A DNA stretch of 64,000 nucleotides from Serinus canaria (Eukaryota; Chordata; Aves; Passeriformes; Fringillidae), in the NCBI RefSeq assembly GCF_022539315.1, contig NC_066316.1:27529245-27593244 (forward strand). Reading direction: 5' to 3'. Each line of letters starts with the position of its first letter. Within the stretch, counting starts at the first letter, position 1. Below, in pieces: positions 1-13,391 of the stretch. A model generated the notes under the pieces. It did no database searches. It was not told the origin of the DNA and was given only the letters and a program-made list of their open reading frames with translations. The position numbers were made by a program, and so were the translations under genes.

Positions 1-2441
1 AAAGACAAACTTCTGTGTTTGCAGGCAGGTGTGCTCTGTCTCCTGTCACAGCTCAGTAATGTTTGATAAAGTTCAAAAAACAAAAGCTGCCAAACCAAAT
101 CCTCAGTCCTGTAGAACAGGTATTGCTGAGAGCTCAGGGGATGGAGTGGGTGCTCTTTGATACATCCTGACCACACAGGCAGCTGTCTGGGAGGTGGTGA
201 GTGTTGGGTGCTCCTCCTGTGCCACCCATTTTGCACTCCTGCCATCTGTTAAAGGTGTTCCTAAGCATTTGTCATGTGCTGCATGGTTCCAGCCCTGACT
301 ACTGACAGATGGGCAGCAATTTGACATTTATTCTTTCATTCACTTCAGTGTGTCTGTTCCTTGTTTTTCTTCTCCCCTCCCCTTCCCCCCACCCCAGAGC
401 AAGGTGTTTCTGCCAGAAGACTTAACTTTTTTTATGGCCTTTATGGTCTAAAGCATTGAACTGTAAGGGTGCCTTAGTTTTCTAGGAGCAAAACTGTCTC
501 ATTTTATCACATTTGGTAGGTTTTTCTTCTCGGATGTACCAAATGTTAAATTAATTGGCTTTGCAGAAGGTCACTAGTCTTCTTACTGATGTTGGTTAAT
601 GCAATTCATTGGCACTTTATTAAAACAAATATCATTATGCTAACAAGAGACCTAAATAAAAGCATTTTTGAAAATGCTGTAGAACTGTTATACTCCATAA
701 CTCTTCTCTCCAGCCTCCTAAGGAGACCATGGAATAACAGAAAATGCTGGTAGTTTTCAGTAATCAGGAAGAGCAGTTGGGCAGCTGCATTGTGTTTTGA
801 TGGGGGAATTTATTAATTTTTTCTATCTGATAATAAATACCATGTAAACAGTTCTGTTGGATTTGGTTACTACTTGTGCATAAGGTCCAGAACTGCTTCT
901 GCATGGGTATATTCTGTTCTAGAACCACAAAAAAGCTCCTGCTGTCTTGGCCCTGTCTTTGGAGTGCTTGCTGAAGTATTTAGGTCCAACTTAAAAAAAA
1001 CATTCTTGACCTTTTTTCCTCTTGATAAACTCAAAGCACATTTTTTACTTTGGAGAAAGTGGAAGGAAAAAAGACAGCATTTGACTTTTCTCTACAAGTC
1101 TTCAGCTTTTTTGTTCTTGTATTTTTGCTCTTATCTTACTTTTTTGCCTGCCTCTACAGTGCCCGTGATTAGACAGTCTACAGATTACCTCACAATTTGA
1201 AACTGAGATGGGTATTGCTTGGAAGTAGAGCCATATGCATTTGCATTCTGTGCCATGGTGACTACAAGCTTTAGTAGTGGCATTTTCTGTAGCCAATATT
1301 CATAGTAAACGTGATGACATTTTTATCTGTGCACCTCCAAAATAATTGCCATTTTTTTGTTGTTGTTGTCATCAAATGTTTGCTGTTGATTCTGGAGTGC
1401 AAGAAGGTTTGCAGTGCATGCAAGCAGGCACAAGTGCAGTTTGTACTGCTTACCTTCAAAATTTAATCAGTTTGACAGAAAAGGTTTTTATGGCTTTGTT
1501 TATAAATGAAATTTAGCTTTTGTCTGCACAGAAAATTCTCCTGGATAAGCTGAAGTGACAGTTAATGTACCAGTACAACTGCTTATTTTGTTGTCTTGTA
1601 CAACATTGCTTCTTTTCTGCTAGCTTGTATGTCTTTGGGTAGCTTTGACCCTGCAATGAATGTGCATTGAACCATTTTGCAGTTACTGTGGTGGTGGGGC
1701 CATGTCCTTAGCCTTGAACAGCTGATAGGCTGCCAGTGTGTTAACTGATATGTACAGTGTTTAATCTTTTCTCTACATCTCTCTGAGTGCACAGCCACGA
1801 TTAAGATAGCATTTGGCAACTAGTCAGCTTTAATTGCTCATGGTGTGTGCAGAATAATATGATTTTTTTTTTAAATTAGGGTTTTTTTAGTCTAACCCTT
1901 TTACTGTGGGTTAAGCTGTGCTTGCAAATAGTTACTGCAACTTTGCTGCCTGATAATTAACTGTTTAAACCACTGTAATTTCATCATGTGCCTGGACCAT
2001 CAGACACAAAGCGTTTAAGCACCACCTAGAAGAAATCGTCATTTAAAAGCGTCACGTAAGCTCAGTATAATTTAAACAAGTACAATCTGTGTGTATGAAG
2101 AGGAGATGTGGATGCTTTTAAGGAGCAGCATCTGCTTTATAAATATGAGCTATGAAAGGCTTCCAAATGTCCCCTCTGTTCATCAAATGTGAATGTGATC
2201 TTCTCTTAGGAAGCCATCTGGAGTAGGCAATGCTACAGTCACTGCCTTGCTCTGTGCCATTGTCCTGTCTGTGCCTCCGAGTGACTTGTCTCGCTACTGC
2301 ACACTCAGTGTTAGTGATTGTTTCAGGGGTTGGTTGAACTTCAGGTGTGTTGCTGAGCTTTGGCACATCATAAAAATATTCTGTCTCCAGCATGCTGATT
2401 TTGGGGGTTTCTCTTTTTTTTTTTTTCTGTCTTCCCCATAG
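1..2441 (+). other. TTC7A: 3' end of an upstream TTC7A intron
   Basis: There is no coding exon here. I looked for the expected preceding TTC7A segment (ELTYFLEAALQSAY in human, from memory) and did not find it. The stretch is AT-rich with many T runs. It holds a C-rich tract ending in an acceptor-like CAG at 361-397 and a short TTG repeat near 1358. It ends in a strong polypyrimidine tract and the TAG acceptor of exon A. The intron is phase 2, because the first exon base completes a codon. Confidence 0.85.
374..395 (-). other. Canonical G-quadruplex motif on the template strand
   Basis: On the minus strand four G runs (4, 6, 4 and 4 long) are joined by loops of 1, 2 and 1 bases. This satisfies the strict motif of four runs of at least three G with loops of 1-7. 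The + strand copy is a C-rich polypyrimidine tract leading into CAG at 395-397. Confidence 0.85.
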
Positions 2442-2520
2442 AAATATTGTGAAAGGAATGAGAAGTCTGCGAGAAATACTACGGACTGTAGAAACAAAAG
2501 CTACTCAGACCTTCAAAATG
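2442..2520 (+). CDS. TTC7A: TTC7A exon A ([19 protein letters not shown]...)
   Basis: This 79-bp exon begins with the last base of a split codon and then reads 26 codons, starting [20 protein letters not shown] and ending TQTFKM. It matches the human helix [20 protein letters not shown] at about residues 256-281 almost residue for residue. The acceptor (CCCCATAG) follows a run of about 13 T. The donor is ATG|GTAAGG. The splice phase is 2 on the left and 0 on the right. The segment is part of the N-terminal superhelix of the TTC7 scaffold, upstream of the central TPR block. The residue from the split codon depends on the missing upstream exon; codons ending in A, such as AAA, AGA or GGA, would fit. 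Confidence 0.96.
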
Positions 2521-5500
2521 GTAAGGGAATGGGAGATTGGAGGGTGGGGCAGTCTGGCATGCAGGACTTCTCTTAATTGACCAGTGCTGTAGCGCAAAAG
2601 TGTATTTGTCCTCACTTGTTTGATTGCTGGCTTTATTTTTTTTACTTTTTTTTTTTCTTTTTTCAACTTTTGGAAGTGATATGTCAAGTGATCCCCTTAA
2701 TTCAAAAACCTGCCTAATTGAAACCTCCAGGCTTTTGGACCTGAGCATATAGGTTACTTTTGTTGGGTTTGTGTTTTTTTTCTTGCTTGTTTTGCTTTCT
2801 TGGTTTCAGTGCATTTTCTAGCCTTAGTAGAAACAGAGATGTTATTAGTTTGACCGTGCTGTCCTCAGGTGAAGCTGTCTTGTTTTCTTTCTCAGTTTCA
2901 GTGTGCATGCACACCTTTCTGCCTTTGCATGCGAAGCATTGAGTACTTCTGTCTCTTGCAACAAGCAGTGCTTTTTTAGACTGACATCTTTCAGTGTTCC
3001 TTCTGTAAAAACCTTCTTCAATACAGAGTGATTTTAATTGTTTTAAATTTTTTTTTGGTGTTGGCATTCTGCATCTTTGCATCATTTTATCCTGAATGTC
3101 TCAGGTAAAAAAATATTTATGTGCCTGTTTAACTTCTTGGACCTTTATCTGGTTCTTCCCTGGAGAAATCTTGTCCTGAAGTTACTCAGGAGGTGACAAG
3201 GTCAACAGCTTGCAGAATAACAGTTTTGGGAATGAAACCTTTGCAGCCCTAAAAGCATTGGTACTCTTACAGCTAAACTTGTACTTGATTCTGCTTTGTG
3301 TTTTGTGTCATTCCAGAGAACTTGGGCAGGGGAGGTGGGCATGGGTTTGTATACTATTTTTGAGACTACAGATGCATGTGGAATCTTGTCCAGCAAATTA
3401 GAAGAGATGACTTAAATAATTGTCCACTCAAATGGTTGCATCCTTTTCCAAACTGAGATCAGGGTTCAGCAGTATTTTTGTGCTCGCTTGTTTTATCATT
3501 TTGCCAAAATGAGTCTGACCATCTGCTGCTCCTAGACTGTGACAGAACGTGGCTCGATTGCTCCTGTCCCTGTGCAACTGGGGACAGCTGTACAACACCC
3601 CTGGAGGATTGATTTGTCCCTTAGGGACACTCCCAAGGTGTTCATTCAATAGCTTTTCTTGAGATTGAGAAATTGCATTTTCATTTTCTTATTTATTTTT
3701 AAAGAGAAGTCAAGAGGGCAAGAGGATTGTGCTTAATTAAACAAGCTTTTCAAGCATGAAAGTAAAACACATGATTTTTTTTTTCCCTCTAATTTGTGGG
3801 ATCGCAGTGTTCTTCAAGCATAATGATGCTTTTTTCAGCCAAAGGCAGTAATAACATAAATCACAGTCTTGGCCTTTTCTGGTTTGTTTGGTCTTATTCA
3901 AAACAAGAGTGAAGCTAATTTACTCAGCTACTGTACTGTATGTTAAAATTAAAGACATTAGAAGTATTTGTTGCTTGCTTTCTGAATGGCTTACCACAAA
4001 CTGTCCTCCTACTTCTGTGTGAACCAGTAGAGATCTTTGTATTGCTGGCAAATTATTTTCCCTCCACTCTAAGACTGTAGGAAAAAATATAGGAGAGTTG
4101 ACTCCTCAGGGTAAAACTGACTAAATAATTACACACTGAGATCATAAAATGATACTGGCTAATGTTGCAGGGCCCTAGGCCATTTTGCTCATAGTTACTT
4201 GCTATAAAAAGCATAGAAAAGCTTAGTTAGAAACAGAGCTTTCTGTAACCTGTCAGTAGCAAGGCAGGGAAGGTCTTACGGTTTCCAGGGAGTTGCACGT
4301 GGTGACTTTTCTTTGAGACACCATTGTACACTCAGACCACTGCCATCAATGAAGTCTCCTTTTATGATGTTTAAGAGGTGGTACTGTGGTTGCATTTTAG
4401 ACTAATTCAGTGAATTCATGTGTGGTGAGGGGGGTGAAAAACAGGAGCCTTGCATCAAAACAAATTATTTTGCTGTAGTTGGGAGTAGGAACTTTAACCT
4501 ACGTGTGGCTTATTTGATCCCGTAGATTTTGGGGTATGAGATCTATAACATGTGTCCTGATATTTAAAAGAAAATTACTGTTGGTGGGCTCATAACACAT
4601 CTCTAAGTGTACATTTCATGTAAAATACATATCCAGTAGTCAGAGAAATTGCAAAATATTGTTTGCATGTATTAGCTGAAGTTTCAGCCCGCCCTCTGTT
4701 TTGTGCAGGATATACTTTACAGCATAGAGTGGTGTGCTGCTTAGAATTCACAGAGGACACCACACATTGTGATGTCTCTGAGCTTGTTTGCAGGCTCATC
4801 TATGTACAGTGCAAGAAATTTGAGATTTGATGGGTATCAGGCAAGGGTAAGTGCCAAAGATACTTTTGCTAAGTGGAGTTAACTTGCCTTCTGTTGGGCC
4901 CAGCTTGCCAGCTGTGGATATGAAGTGGAAAGCAGCTATTGAAGGGTCTTTGGCTGCTTGATGGTAAAAAAAATTACGCGTGATGTTGCTGTCCCACTAC
5001 AAAGTTCCTAAACATCTTCTCTCCTCCCTCCTTTACTGCAACAGAAAGAGAGAAGCAGTACCAAGATGAAACTATGAGTCTATAAAGGAGAGTGACATTA
5101 ACAGATAAAAGGTTGATCTTTTAAAGCTAACACAAAAGTTGCCTCTGGTCTTGAGACTTGCATACAAAATTCTGAGTCTGAGAACGCAGTGTCGTGTCCT
5201 CCTACTCCTATATAGTAACTACTGTGAGATTGTCTCAGCAGTCCATGTGGCAATCAGTTGTCCTTGTTCACCAAAGCATCCCTTGCTGTCAGGCCTTTTT
5301 GATAACTTTCTTCCTAGAGCATTGCAACAAGACCATGTAAATGCAGAAGTTTGGTCTTTTCTCAGGAGGGAAGAAATTGACCCTTTTGTAGACCGTAGCA
5401 GCTGATTTTGCTACTCCAGCTTTCTGAAGAGTGGTGCTGTCACATTGGTACATCTCCTTCCCAGTGTGGAACATGGTGAGGGGTGAATCTTGTGTTGAGA

Positions 5501-5540
5501 TGGTTTCACTGATATGTCTTTTTTCTGTACTGATCTCTAG
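2521..5540 (+). other. TTC7A: TTC7A intron A-B (3020 bp)
   Basis: Phase-0 GT-AG intron. It is T-rich, with homopolymer T runs near 2637-2660 and 3046-3055. I see no exon, RNA gene or recognisable mobile element. The open frames on both strands are short and show no family resemblance. Confidence 0.85.
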
Positions 5541-5701
5541 ACTGCAGCCAAACAGTTAGCTCAAGTACTTCTCCATTCCCTCAGTGAAGACTGTTACTGG
5601 AGCCCTTTATCTGATCCACTTCCTGAGTTCATGAACAAGGAATATCAGTCTTATGTTAGCAATCTTCTTTGTCGGAGGCCTGAGCTGTACTCAGAAGAGA
5701 A
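5541..5701 (+). CDS. TTC7A: TTC7A exon B ([20 protein letters not shown]...)
   Basis: This 161-bp exon reads [20 protein letters not shown], then [15 protein letters not shown], and ends SEE plus two bases (AA) of a split codon. It corresponds to human TTC7A residues of about 282-334. The first 32 residues are strongly conserved, including the SLSE-CYWSPL-PLPEFM signature. The following stretch, [20 protein letters not shown], is clearly diverged from human and about one residue longer by my reading, so it looks like a surface loop. The acceptor is CTCTAG and the donor GAA|GTAAGT. Splicing to exon C makes AAT (Asn), which restores the N before the YCP motif. The phases are 0 and 2. Confidence 0.96.
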
Positions 5702-6135
5702 GTAAGTGTTCATTTTTATTTCAGTTTATTGGAAGGAGGAAGGAGTGTATTTGAACACTCTTCAGTACTACTAATTATGTCATTGATTCATGTAGTAGTT
5801 TTGTGCCTTCTTGTTTTTCAACTTCCCACTAAAAAGTCTGCTGAAAAAATAAAACATTAAACTTTGAGTGGCTCACCCCCCCCTCCCCAAGGAAGAAGCA
5901 AGTCCAGCCAAAGGGCTGTCTTTGCTATGAAATTGAAATAATCTATTTAGGGTTCAGCATAGCTCATCTAAGATATATTGCAGAGCTTTTAATTGTGTGA
6001 ACCTGCAAAGACAGTATTGCCTAGCAAATGAATTATGCATGAGATGTTTCAAGTTACTGCTTCTCTTGTGAAATGAGAAAGAGGCTGGTAGGATAACTCT
6101 TGATCTTCCTTAGAAAAATGTGTTCTGTCTTTCAG
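5702..6135 (+). other. TTC7A: TTC7A intron B-C (434 bp)
   Basis: Short phase-2 intron with a consensus GTAAGT donor and a TTTCAG acceptor. It contains a C-rich run (eight C, T, four C) at 5876-5888. Nothing else is recognisable. Confidence 0.88.
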
Positions 6136-6199
6136 TGTGTACTGCCCTCAAGACAATGTAGAAGAGGCTCTTCTCCTCCTCCTAATCAGTGAATCCATG
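6136..6199 (+). CDS. TTC7A: TTC7A exon C ([21 protein letters not shown])
   Basis: This 64-bp exon holds one base completing an Asn codon and then 21 codons, [12 protein letters not shown] followed by LLLLISESM. It equals human TTC7A [21 protein letters not shown], about residues 335-355, and is nearly invariant across TTC7 proteins. The leucine-rich helix packs in the scaffold core; this is the expected family structure, not something shown here. The acceptor is TTTCAG and the donor ATG|GTAAGC. It ends in phase 0 just before the ANRDAV exon, 9.8 kb away. Confidence 0.96.
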
Positions 6200-9100
6200 G
6201 TAAGCCAAAAATGAGTTTGTAGTATTAATAGTGCAAAGGGATATCTAGCATTTCCATGTCTCCTGGTTGGTTTTGTTTACAGAATCTTCCCTAGATAAAC
6301 AGAAGCAAAAGTTCAGATGCTGAGTGGAAAATGCTATCTATTCTTTTATTAGAGGCACCACTTTTTTAAAGTAGAATTTCGGTGAAGAGTTTTGGGAATT
6401 GTCAACAAGAGACATTGATTGCATTCACCATAGCTTTATGCAGGTTCTGGCATCCAGATACATTGTCAGTGTACAGATGTTTCCATTCATAACATCTGTG
6501 TGGATTTATGGACCAAGAATGAGAGGAAGAGAGCCTTGCCTAAAGCCAGGCATGATGGTGGTACCTGCTGTTTGGAACTGCCGGATGCAGTACTCTGCTT
6601 TCATGCCTTAGTCTGCAGTCATTGGTTTTTTCAGTCTGGAGTGATCTTTGACAGTTTCTGATGCAGTGATACAGGAAATCTTGTGACATGCAGAAACATT
6701 CATAATAAGCTGCAGTGAAATAATTAGATTTCTTCTATTTATAACATTGGTGGCTTTAAAAAATCCATTTAAGAGGCAGGCAGAAAATTTTAAGAAAAAT
6801 AACTGTATGGTGACCTTCAGTAATTTTTCATGTTCTGAGAAGATGCAAATGCACATAAAACATGTAAGAAATGCTTTCTGAAAATGTGTAAGTAATGTCT
6901 ATTTTGCTTTAAGTACAGGGTGGTCACTTGTACCTCAAAGTGAGATTCAGAACCTTGGAATATCAACAACCTTCTTAGAAAATTTTTAATAACTTTCGGA
7001 CAAAGTGAAAAAAGATACTGTGGAAACTTTGGTTTTTGCTTCCTTCAGTTTTTCTTGTCTGGTTCTTCTGGCACAAGTTCTTTCCCTTTCCCACAAAGTT
7101 CTTCAGAAGAGGGCAATTTAATGTCTGCTTTTAAAATTCAGGGAAAAATTGAAGAGGTGGAACCACCCCAAAATATTAAATTGACTTAAAAATCATGTAC
7201 ATCTGAGTGTTGCTCTGTGCTTTTCAGTGCTTTCTAGATTAAACCTCTTCAGCACATCTGCTTTGTGTTTTCAAGGATTTTTCTGTAGTCAGAATGGCTT
7301 TTCATAATTAGAAGTGGAGACTACAGGAGTGAGGGCTTGTAGAATATCATGTGCACTTCTGTTAAAATCAGAAGTACTCATGTCAGTGGGGCTTGTTGGG
7401 GCTGATCCAAGCAGGAGGAGGATTGGGGTCTGGAGTAGTGACAAAACTGGCTGCTCCAGCCTTTCTGGGACTGGACTGGCTGTTAGAGAGGCCATGTGGG
7501 ATGTCAAACTCCACAATCTTGTTCTGCTGATCAGGAAAAAGTTATCCCTATCTAATAGCCTGTAAAATAGTGAACTAACTGATCCTGTAGCTAAGTTATG
7601 GATGAAGCAGTGTGAAAATCGTATTGGTAGAAACAGGACTGCTGTGCTGAGTTCCAGGTTAAATAAGTAAGCTTGGTGTGTGCTTAAATGCTGCTTCTGA
7701 TATATAAGAACTTCCTGGAGGAAGATGCAAGGCACTTTGATTTGCTACATATAAAACAAACAAAAGGAGCTCTTTTAGCAGAGCACTGTAGGAGCCACAT
7801 AACTATTTCTGATTTTGGGGAAATGGAACATCTGAACCTTCATCTTGCATCAGCCTTGCCACGAGTTTGTTCTAACTAAAATTCAGGACAAGTGTATAGA
7901 AATACACTTAGGAATCACATGAATGTTCTTCCTAAGTGAAGGCACAGAGGGAGCAATCTAATTCTTACATATGTTTGTAACCCATAAATACTTTCCTGTA
8001 CATTTTTATTATGATACTTAGAAGGGGAAATTTAGTTTAACTTACAACATGACGTGTTTCCCTAACAGCATTGCTCTAGGCTAGTGAGTTTTATCATGTA
8101 CAGGTTTGTTGTTTGTTTGAAGTTTCGGTTTTTAGTTTTGTGTATTTTTTTTCTTTAAAAAAATAACTTACAGAAGCGCATGAAATGAGCTAATGGAAAG
8201 CAAATTTGTAATTGAGGTCTCTCCCTAATGATACAATGTTAACAACTGAATAAAACATACTTTACTTCCTGGAGACAATGCCAATGGTGTTTCTCTAGGC
8301 TAGTAAGCAGCATAGTTGGTGTTCCCAGATATTACCTGGATTAGGTGTTCTTCTAGTATTTACAATTATGAACCCCTTAAAATGAAGCAGACGTAAGCAA
8401 TTACATTGGCTTCTCTGATGCTTCAGTCTGTCAAAGCAAAGCTGACCAGAAAGGTGTTACTTGTTTGATTTTTAAAGAGACAAAAGCAGTCAGGCCATTG
8501 TCACTCTCTTACAGGACTGTAAAGCCAAACAGCTTCTTCACATACCTGTTCCTGACTCCTACGACTCTAAAATTACCTTGAAGAGGGACAGAATTAGGGG
8601 AAGGAGACACAGAAAAGAATTTCAGCTTGTGGAGGGGACACAGAGTAGAGATGAACTGGGGAGGAGCATAAATCTTTAGATAACCTCAAAGTAAATATTT
8701 GCTGAAAAGGGGATGTGGTACTTTTTCAAGAAGTATACACCTGGAACACCTTTGCTGCAGAAATCGACTTTGTTTTTATATTTGACTTGCCTTCCGAAGG
8801 TGAAGCTGACATCTGCTTTGCCAGGATCTGTGTGACTTCCAAGAAGATATTATGGGGGAGTAGAATTGTTCCTGTGAAGGAGAGAGCAAGAAATTGCCTT
8901 GAGATTCTTAAAAGCCAGAGCCTGTTTCTCACCAAACCTTCCATGGCTCTTAATAGTGGACAGTTCTGGCTTGTGGTTACTTATCCCTTTCCCTTGCATT
9001 GCAAGGGACTCAGTTTGCATATTCTGGGGGCATGAAATGAGAATATATTTGAAAGGGGCAACTAACAGTTCCTTCACTATTTCACTCTGCCATTGAGCCT

Positions 9101-12100
9101 AAGAATGTAAAAGGTTTTCAAATGGCTAAATAACATGGTATCCTCTTTCATGGCTCTGAAGATGCTTCTGTGGATATATTAACACTTTCAGTGAAAGCTT
9201 GTAGCCTGCTTTGCCCTGGCATCTTATGAACTGCCTCCTGTGTTCTTTATGTCCTGTTAAAAATGGGAATGTATTTTCATAAGCTGAGGTATCTCAGCAA
9301 ACAATGAAAAGAATCCTGGTTGTTGAGCTTGGCAAATGTTCCTTCTCTGTGCCAGCTGTTATTTAGTCACAGCCTTTGGCCGTAGAGTTCTCATGAAGGA
9401 ATCTAGTGAAACAAATCAGGCAGCCTGAAGATTGCCACAGTCAAAGCTGTTTTTATGGGTGTTTGTGGCCTCCTGGCTACTCTGTCATTCCTTTTGTATT
9501 GCCTAAGTTATGGTATGGATGGGCTGTGTTTCTGAGAGTACAAAAATGCTCTCCTTCAGACCAAGAAGGCCAGTTGGTGACAGCCTTTACAAGCTCAGGC
9601 TGTGGCAGAATAATGTGTTCCTATCACATGTTGGAGAAACATGGCCTTGCCTATTTTTAAACCACTAGTCCTCTCTTTTACTGCATTTAACCCATCTAAA
9701 TCAGTGACAGTGATTGTGAGGAGAACTGAAGACATATTGTCACTTGCTGCAGTGATTTTTCTGCTTCACCTACCAATGGGAACAGAACTGGTTCTGCCAT
9801 CAGGGACTTTGGTGCTTTGAGCTGCAGGGTGTAGACAGAGGTTTGGCATGACTAACCCTTAGCTGCAGTTTTGTTTATTTTAATAGCTTTTGTCAAGAGT
9901 GTGCAGAGTTGACTGCATTGCCCTTAAAGTTAGCCAGTTAGCCAGAAGCTTCTCAGAGCCAGGAATGGAACACTTAGTATTACTTTTTGTGTTTACTTTT
10001 GAGGTTAAAAAAAAAAAGAAAAAGTTCTTTGTTTGCATTTAGAAACCTTCCCTTCTTGAATCTGAGGTCCAACATAGTCTGAAATGCCTTTATTCAGTGC
10101 TGGCAATGCTGGCTCTTACAACTGGGGTTTTTGGCTGATGTGGTCTGCCAAACAAACCAGGTAACATGGTTTATTTTTTTTTGGCTCTGTATTCATTCAT
10201 ACTGGAAATAAAGCTCCTCATATCCAAAACTAATAAACTCTGTGCCTGTGTAACAAAGATTAGAAATGTCATCCATATCTTATCTCTGATTTGAATCCCT
10301 AAAGGCGATTTGACCTTGGAGGGCCTGAGAGCATGAAACAGATGGTGAGGGGGAAGGAAGATACTGGGACTTGTCCTGTTCTTTTTACTGGGGAGAACAA
10401 ACTCCTGGCTGAGAGCACACCGTGTATTTTTAAACACAGAAATAAATAAAACCTGTTAGCTCTTCAGTTCCTAGTTTTATAAAATAATGCTGTCCAACAA
10501 ATGGGTTGGTCTTGTTGCTTTTGTAGGTTGGTTTTTCCTTTTTCCCTTTTTTTTTTAATGGCACCAAGCCCAGTGATGATACAACAGCTGGATGACCATC
10601 ATGACTATTTTACTGACAGCCATTGGACTGTGGCAGCTGAGAGAGACAACTGGGGGCAAGGTTGCCTGCTCTGTTGGTTCCTGCCAAATCAGTTGTGCAT
10701 TTTCAGTAGCAAATCTGGCTGTCTCTTAACTGGTTTGCAAGGCAAAACTGTTTGGTGTTTGGGACCTGCAAAGATGGACTGCAGAATGTTTCTAGTGGGA
10801 AATACACTGGCTCTGCTAATTACCTCTTGACTAAATGGTTCTAATATGAGTTGCTAGAGAACAGGGTATGAAAGCTTTTTTCTTCTGCTTTGCAGTAGTA
10901 AGTCTTGTTTCCAAACTTGCAAGGAGGATGTAAATTCTTGGAAGATAGCTTTCTAAATCCAGATAACTGTTAGCAAATGGATGACTTTGTTACCCAAGAT
11001 AATATCCATAAACAAATTTGCTTACTTTCTGCTTCTCTGTCTTCCCGTTGTGTAGGGTTGTTTGGCTGTTTTGGATGGGGGTGTATGTCTGTCTTGCTTT
11101 CAGTGATGTTTCCAGAATTAGTTCTGCTACAGTACAAGGTGTTAGAATGCACCTGAAACATTTAATATATTATCTATGAGGTCATAGCTAATAGGCAATT
11201 ATAAGGGGCTGTTTTGATGAATTGATATCTGAATTGGGCACCAGTAACTTGTGGTCTGCTGCTTACCAGAAATGAGACAGATGCCATGTGGTTCACGAGG
11301 GAATAAGATTTTTTTTGCTGTGCTTCTGGTCTGAAGTGGAATGAGTTGTAGTGTCTCTCTGAGAGAAGTTTTGTGAGTTCCTGGGGCATGGTTTGTCCTC
11401 CCTGTTCTACCCACATGCCACTTTCACAGCAGCTGTGCAGTCAACCCTTAATATTTTCTTTGTGTATGTTAGTGAGGGAAACCTTCAGGTGCTATGTAGA
11501 GATGATCAATAACTTAGGCAAAAAGTCTGTAGCCTCTTGCATTGAACAGGCTCTTGCCATTGTGAAGATTTAATTTATTTTGTTGGCAGTACAGGCAAAA
11601 CAGCCAGAAAGGAGACCCAAAGGATATAGGCTAAATATTCCCCAGCTCTTAGCAGAAAAGGCATCAATTGCATGATTTTCAAGGCCTGTTGTCAATCTTG
11701 CACACACGGCATTTGTTTTTCTCTCTTAATGGTAGTATTGAATCACACCAATTACATTATTACAGTACACTGTGTAAAACATGCTGCTGTTCTGTATAGA
11801 TGGGTTGCAGTGGATCTGGCAATTATGTCTATTATGAAAAGACACAAGTTGAACATTCGAATGCCCATGAATTAGGGGGCAGGCAGCAGGCACTCATTAA
11901 AGATTTTAATTGCTTTCTTTTTCTTCTTTGGAAAAAAGCAGGGGAAGCCATGTTTCAAAGTGAGCAATTAAAGGATACTTCATAGCTAATTGCTGTGAGA
12001 AGGGGCTGCTCCATGGAATATACTCCATTGTAATTCATATGATTACTTGACATTTTATTAAGAAACACATCTTTGTGCTGTGGTAAATTTAATTTTCTGC

Positions 12101-13391
12101 AGTGTAACTGTGTGCGTAATAACTGCTGAGGTAATGGTTGTTTGGATTTGCTGTGGCTCTTTTCCTTCCTTCCTGAAATAAACAAGCCATAAATAAGCAT
12201 CACTGATGTACAGCAAATCCTCTGTGGATGGGGGGCTTATCTGGTTTGCAGGTGAGTGTCCTGTGTGTGTGGATAGGAAGGCCCAAGTTGTGTGCAGCTC
12301 AGCACTGCAGGTGCTCGGAAAGGCAGAGCTGTTCCCGGCTGGCAGAACCAGCATGGGTCTGAAAGTCCCCTGCGGTGGCATTGCTGTCTTTGGAGCTAGA
12401 TTGAAAAGCCCTGCTGACCCCCAGGCTCTGTGCCCTGTCACGTTCAGAGGCACCACAGGGGCTGAATGCTGGGTTAGCTCAGGGCTGCCAGCCTGGGCTG
12501 GAGCCCCTTGGGTGTATGTGGGACTGCAGACGGGCTGTGTCGCTGGGCTGTGGAAAGTGGGGCTGAAGATTCTCAGTGTCCTAGGTCTGGGCTGACTGCA
12601 GAATGTGTCCAATCTCCCCAGATAGGACTGGTGTCATGTCTGAGCCACCTACATGCACAGCTAATAATGCCTTATGCATCTCACAATTTCCAAATGTGGT
12701 GCATCTCTGGGTTGCTCAAGTACCTTGGAATACTTCAAAAAAAGGGGCATTTACTGTATATTTTTGTCTTTATAATGCAAATTATGCTAATTCCCAGTGG
12801 TGAAACTTGTTTTAGTAGCACTGGTGACCTTCCCCATCCCACAAAACCGCCTTGAACAGAGCTTCTCTAGGTGTGACTTTTCATCTCTCTCCATCCTGCT
12901 TGTATGCTGTGAGGCATGTCTGTGTGGCAATGGGAATAGCTTAAAGGGAATAGTCGTGGTGGGGGGTATTGAAAATGTATTTGTAGTTATGTTTTGTTCC
13001 TGCTAATAGTGGAGAGGGAGGAAATAATGCAGTAGGACAAATTGAAATTGCTGCTTATGTTATGGATACACTGCTTGGGACCAGTATTTTTCCTGATTAT
13101 GTTCAGGAAAACTAGTGGCCTGAAACAACAGAAATACAGGTATTGAAAAAATGTTGGTGTTAATAGCTTTGAATTTTTTTGCATTCTCAAATGCAAAATG
13201 AAGTGTCTCTCTGTGTACATTTCAATAGGTAAAATTCCCCATCCCACAGAATGGGTGTATTTTTTATGACAACTGTTTTGTCCTTGTACTTGCCAGTGAC
13301 TGTCAGGATTTTTCACTGAGAAATTAATATTTACAAAAACATAAACAAAGGCAAAGAAAAAAAAATGTTGATGATTATCTGAGGGACAGCA

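Noticed and set aside
398..452. Possible exon after the strong C-rich acceptor-like site
   Set aside because: The frame closes after about 17 codons and the sequence does not resemble the expected upstream TTC7A segment.
7289..7735. 148-codon open frame on the minus strand with a repeat-like look
   Set aside because: I could not tie it to any known mobile element or protein family, so no feature is claimed beyond a remark in the intron entry.
12058..12612. 184-codon open frame on the minus strand, with a 129-codon frame opposite
   Set aside because: It lies in a GC-richer intronic stretch where stop codons are rarer. The translation has no recognisable domain, is rich in Pro, Ser and Thr, and shows no initiation or splice context.
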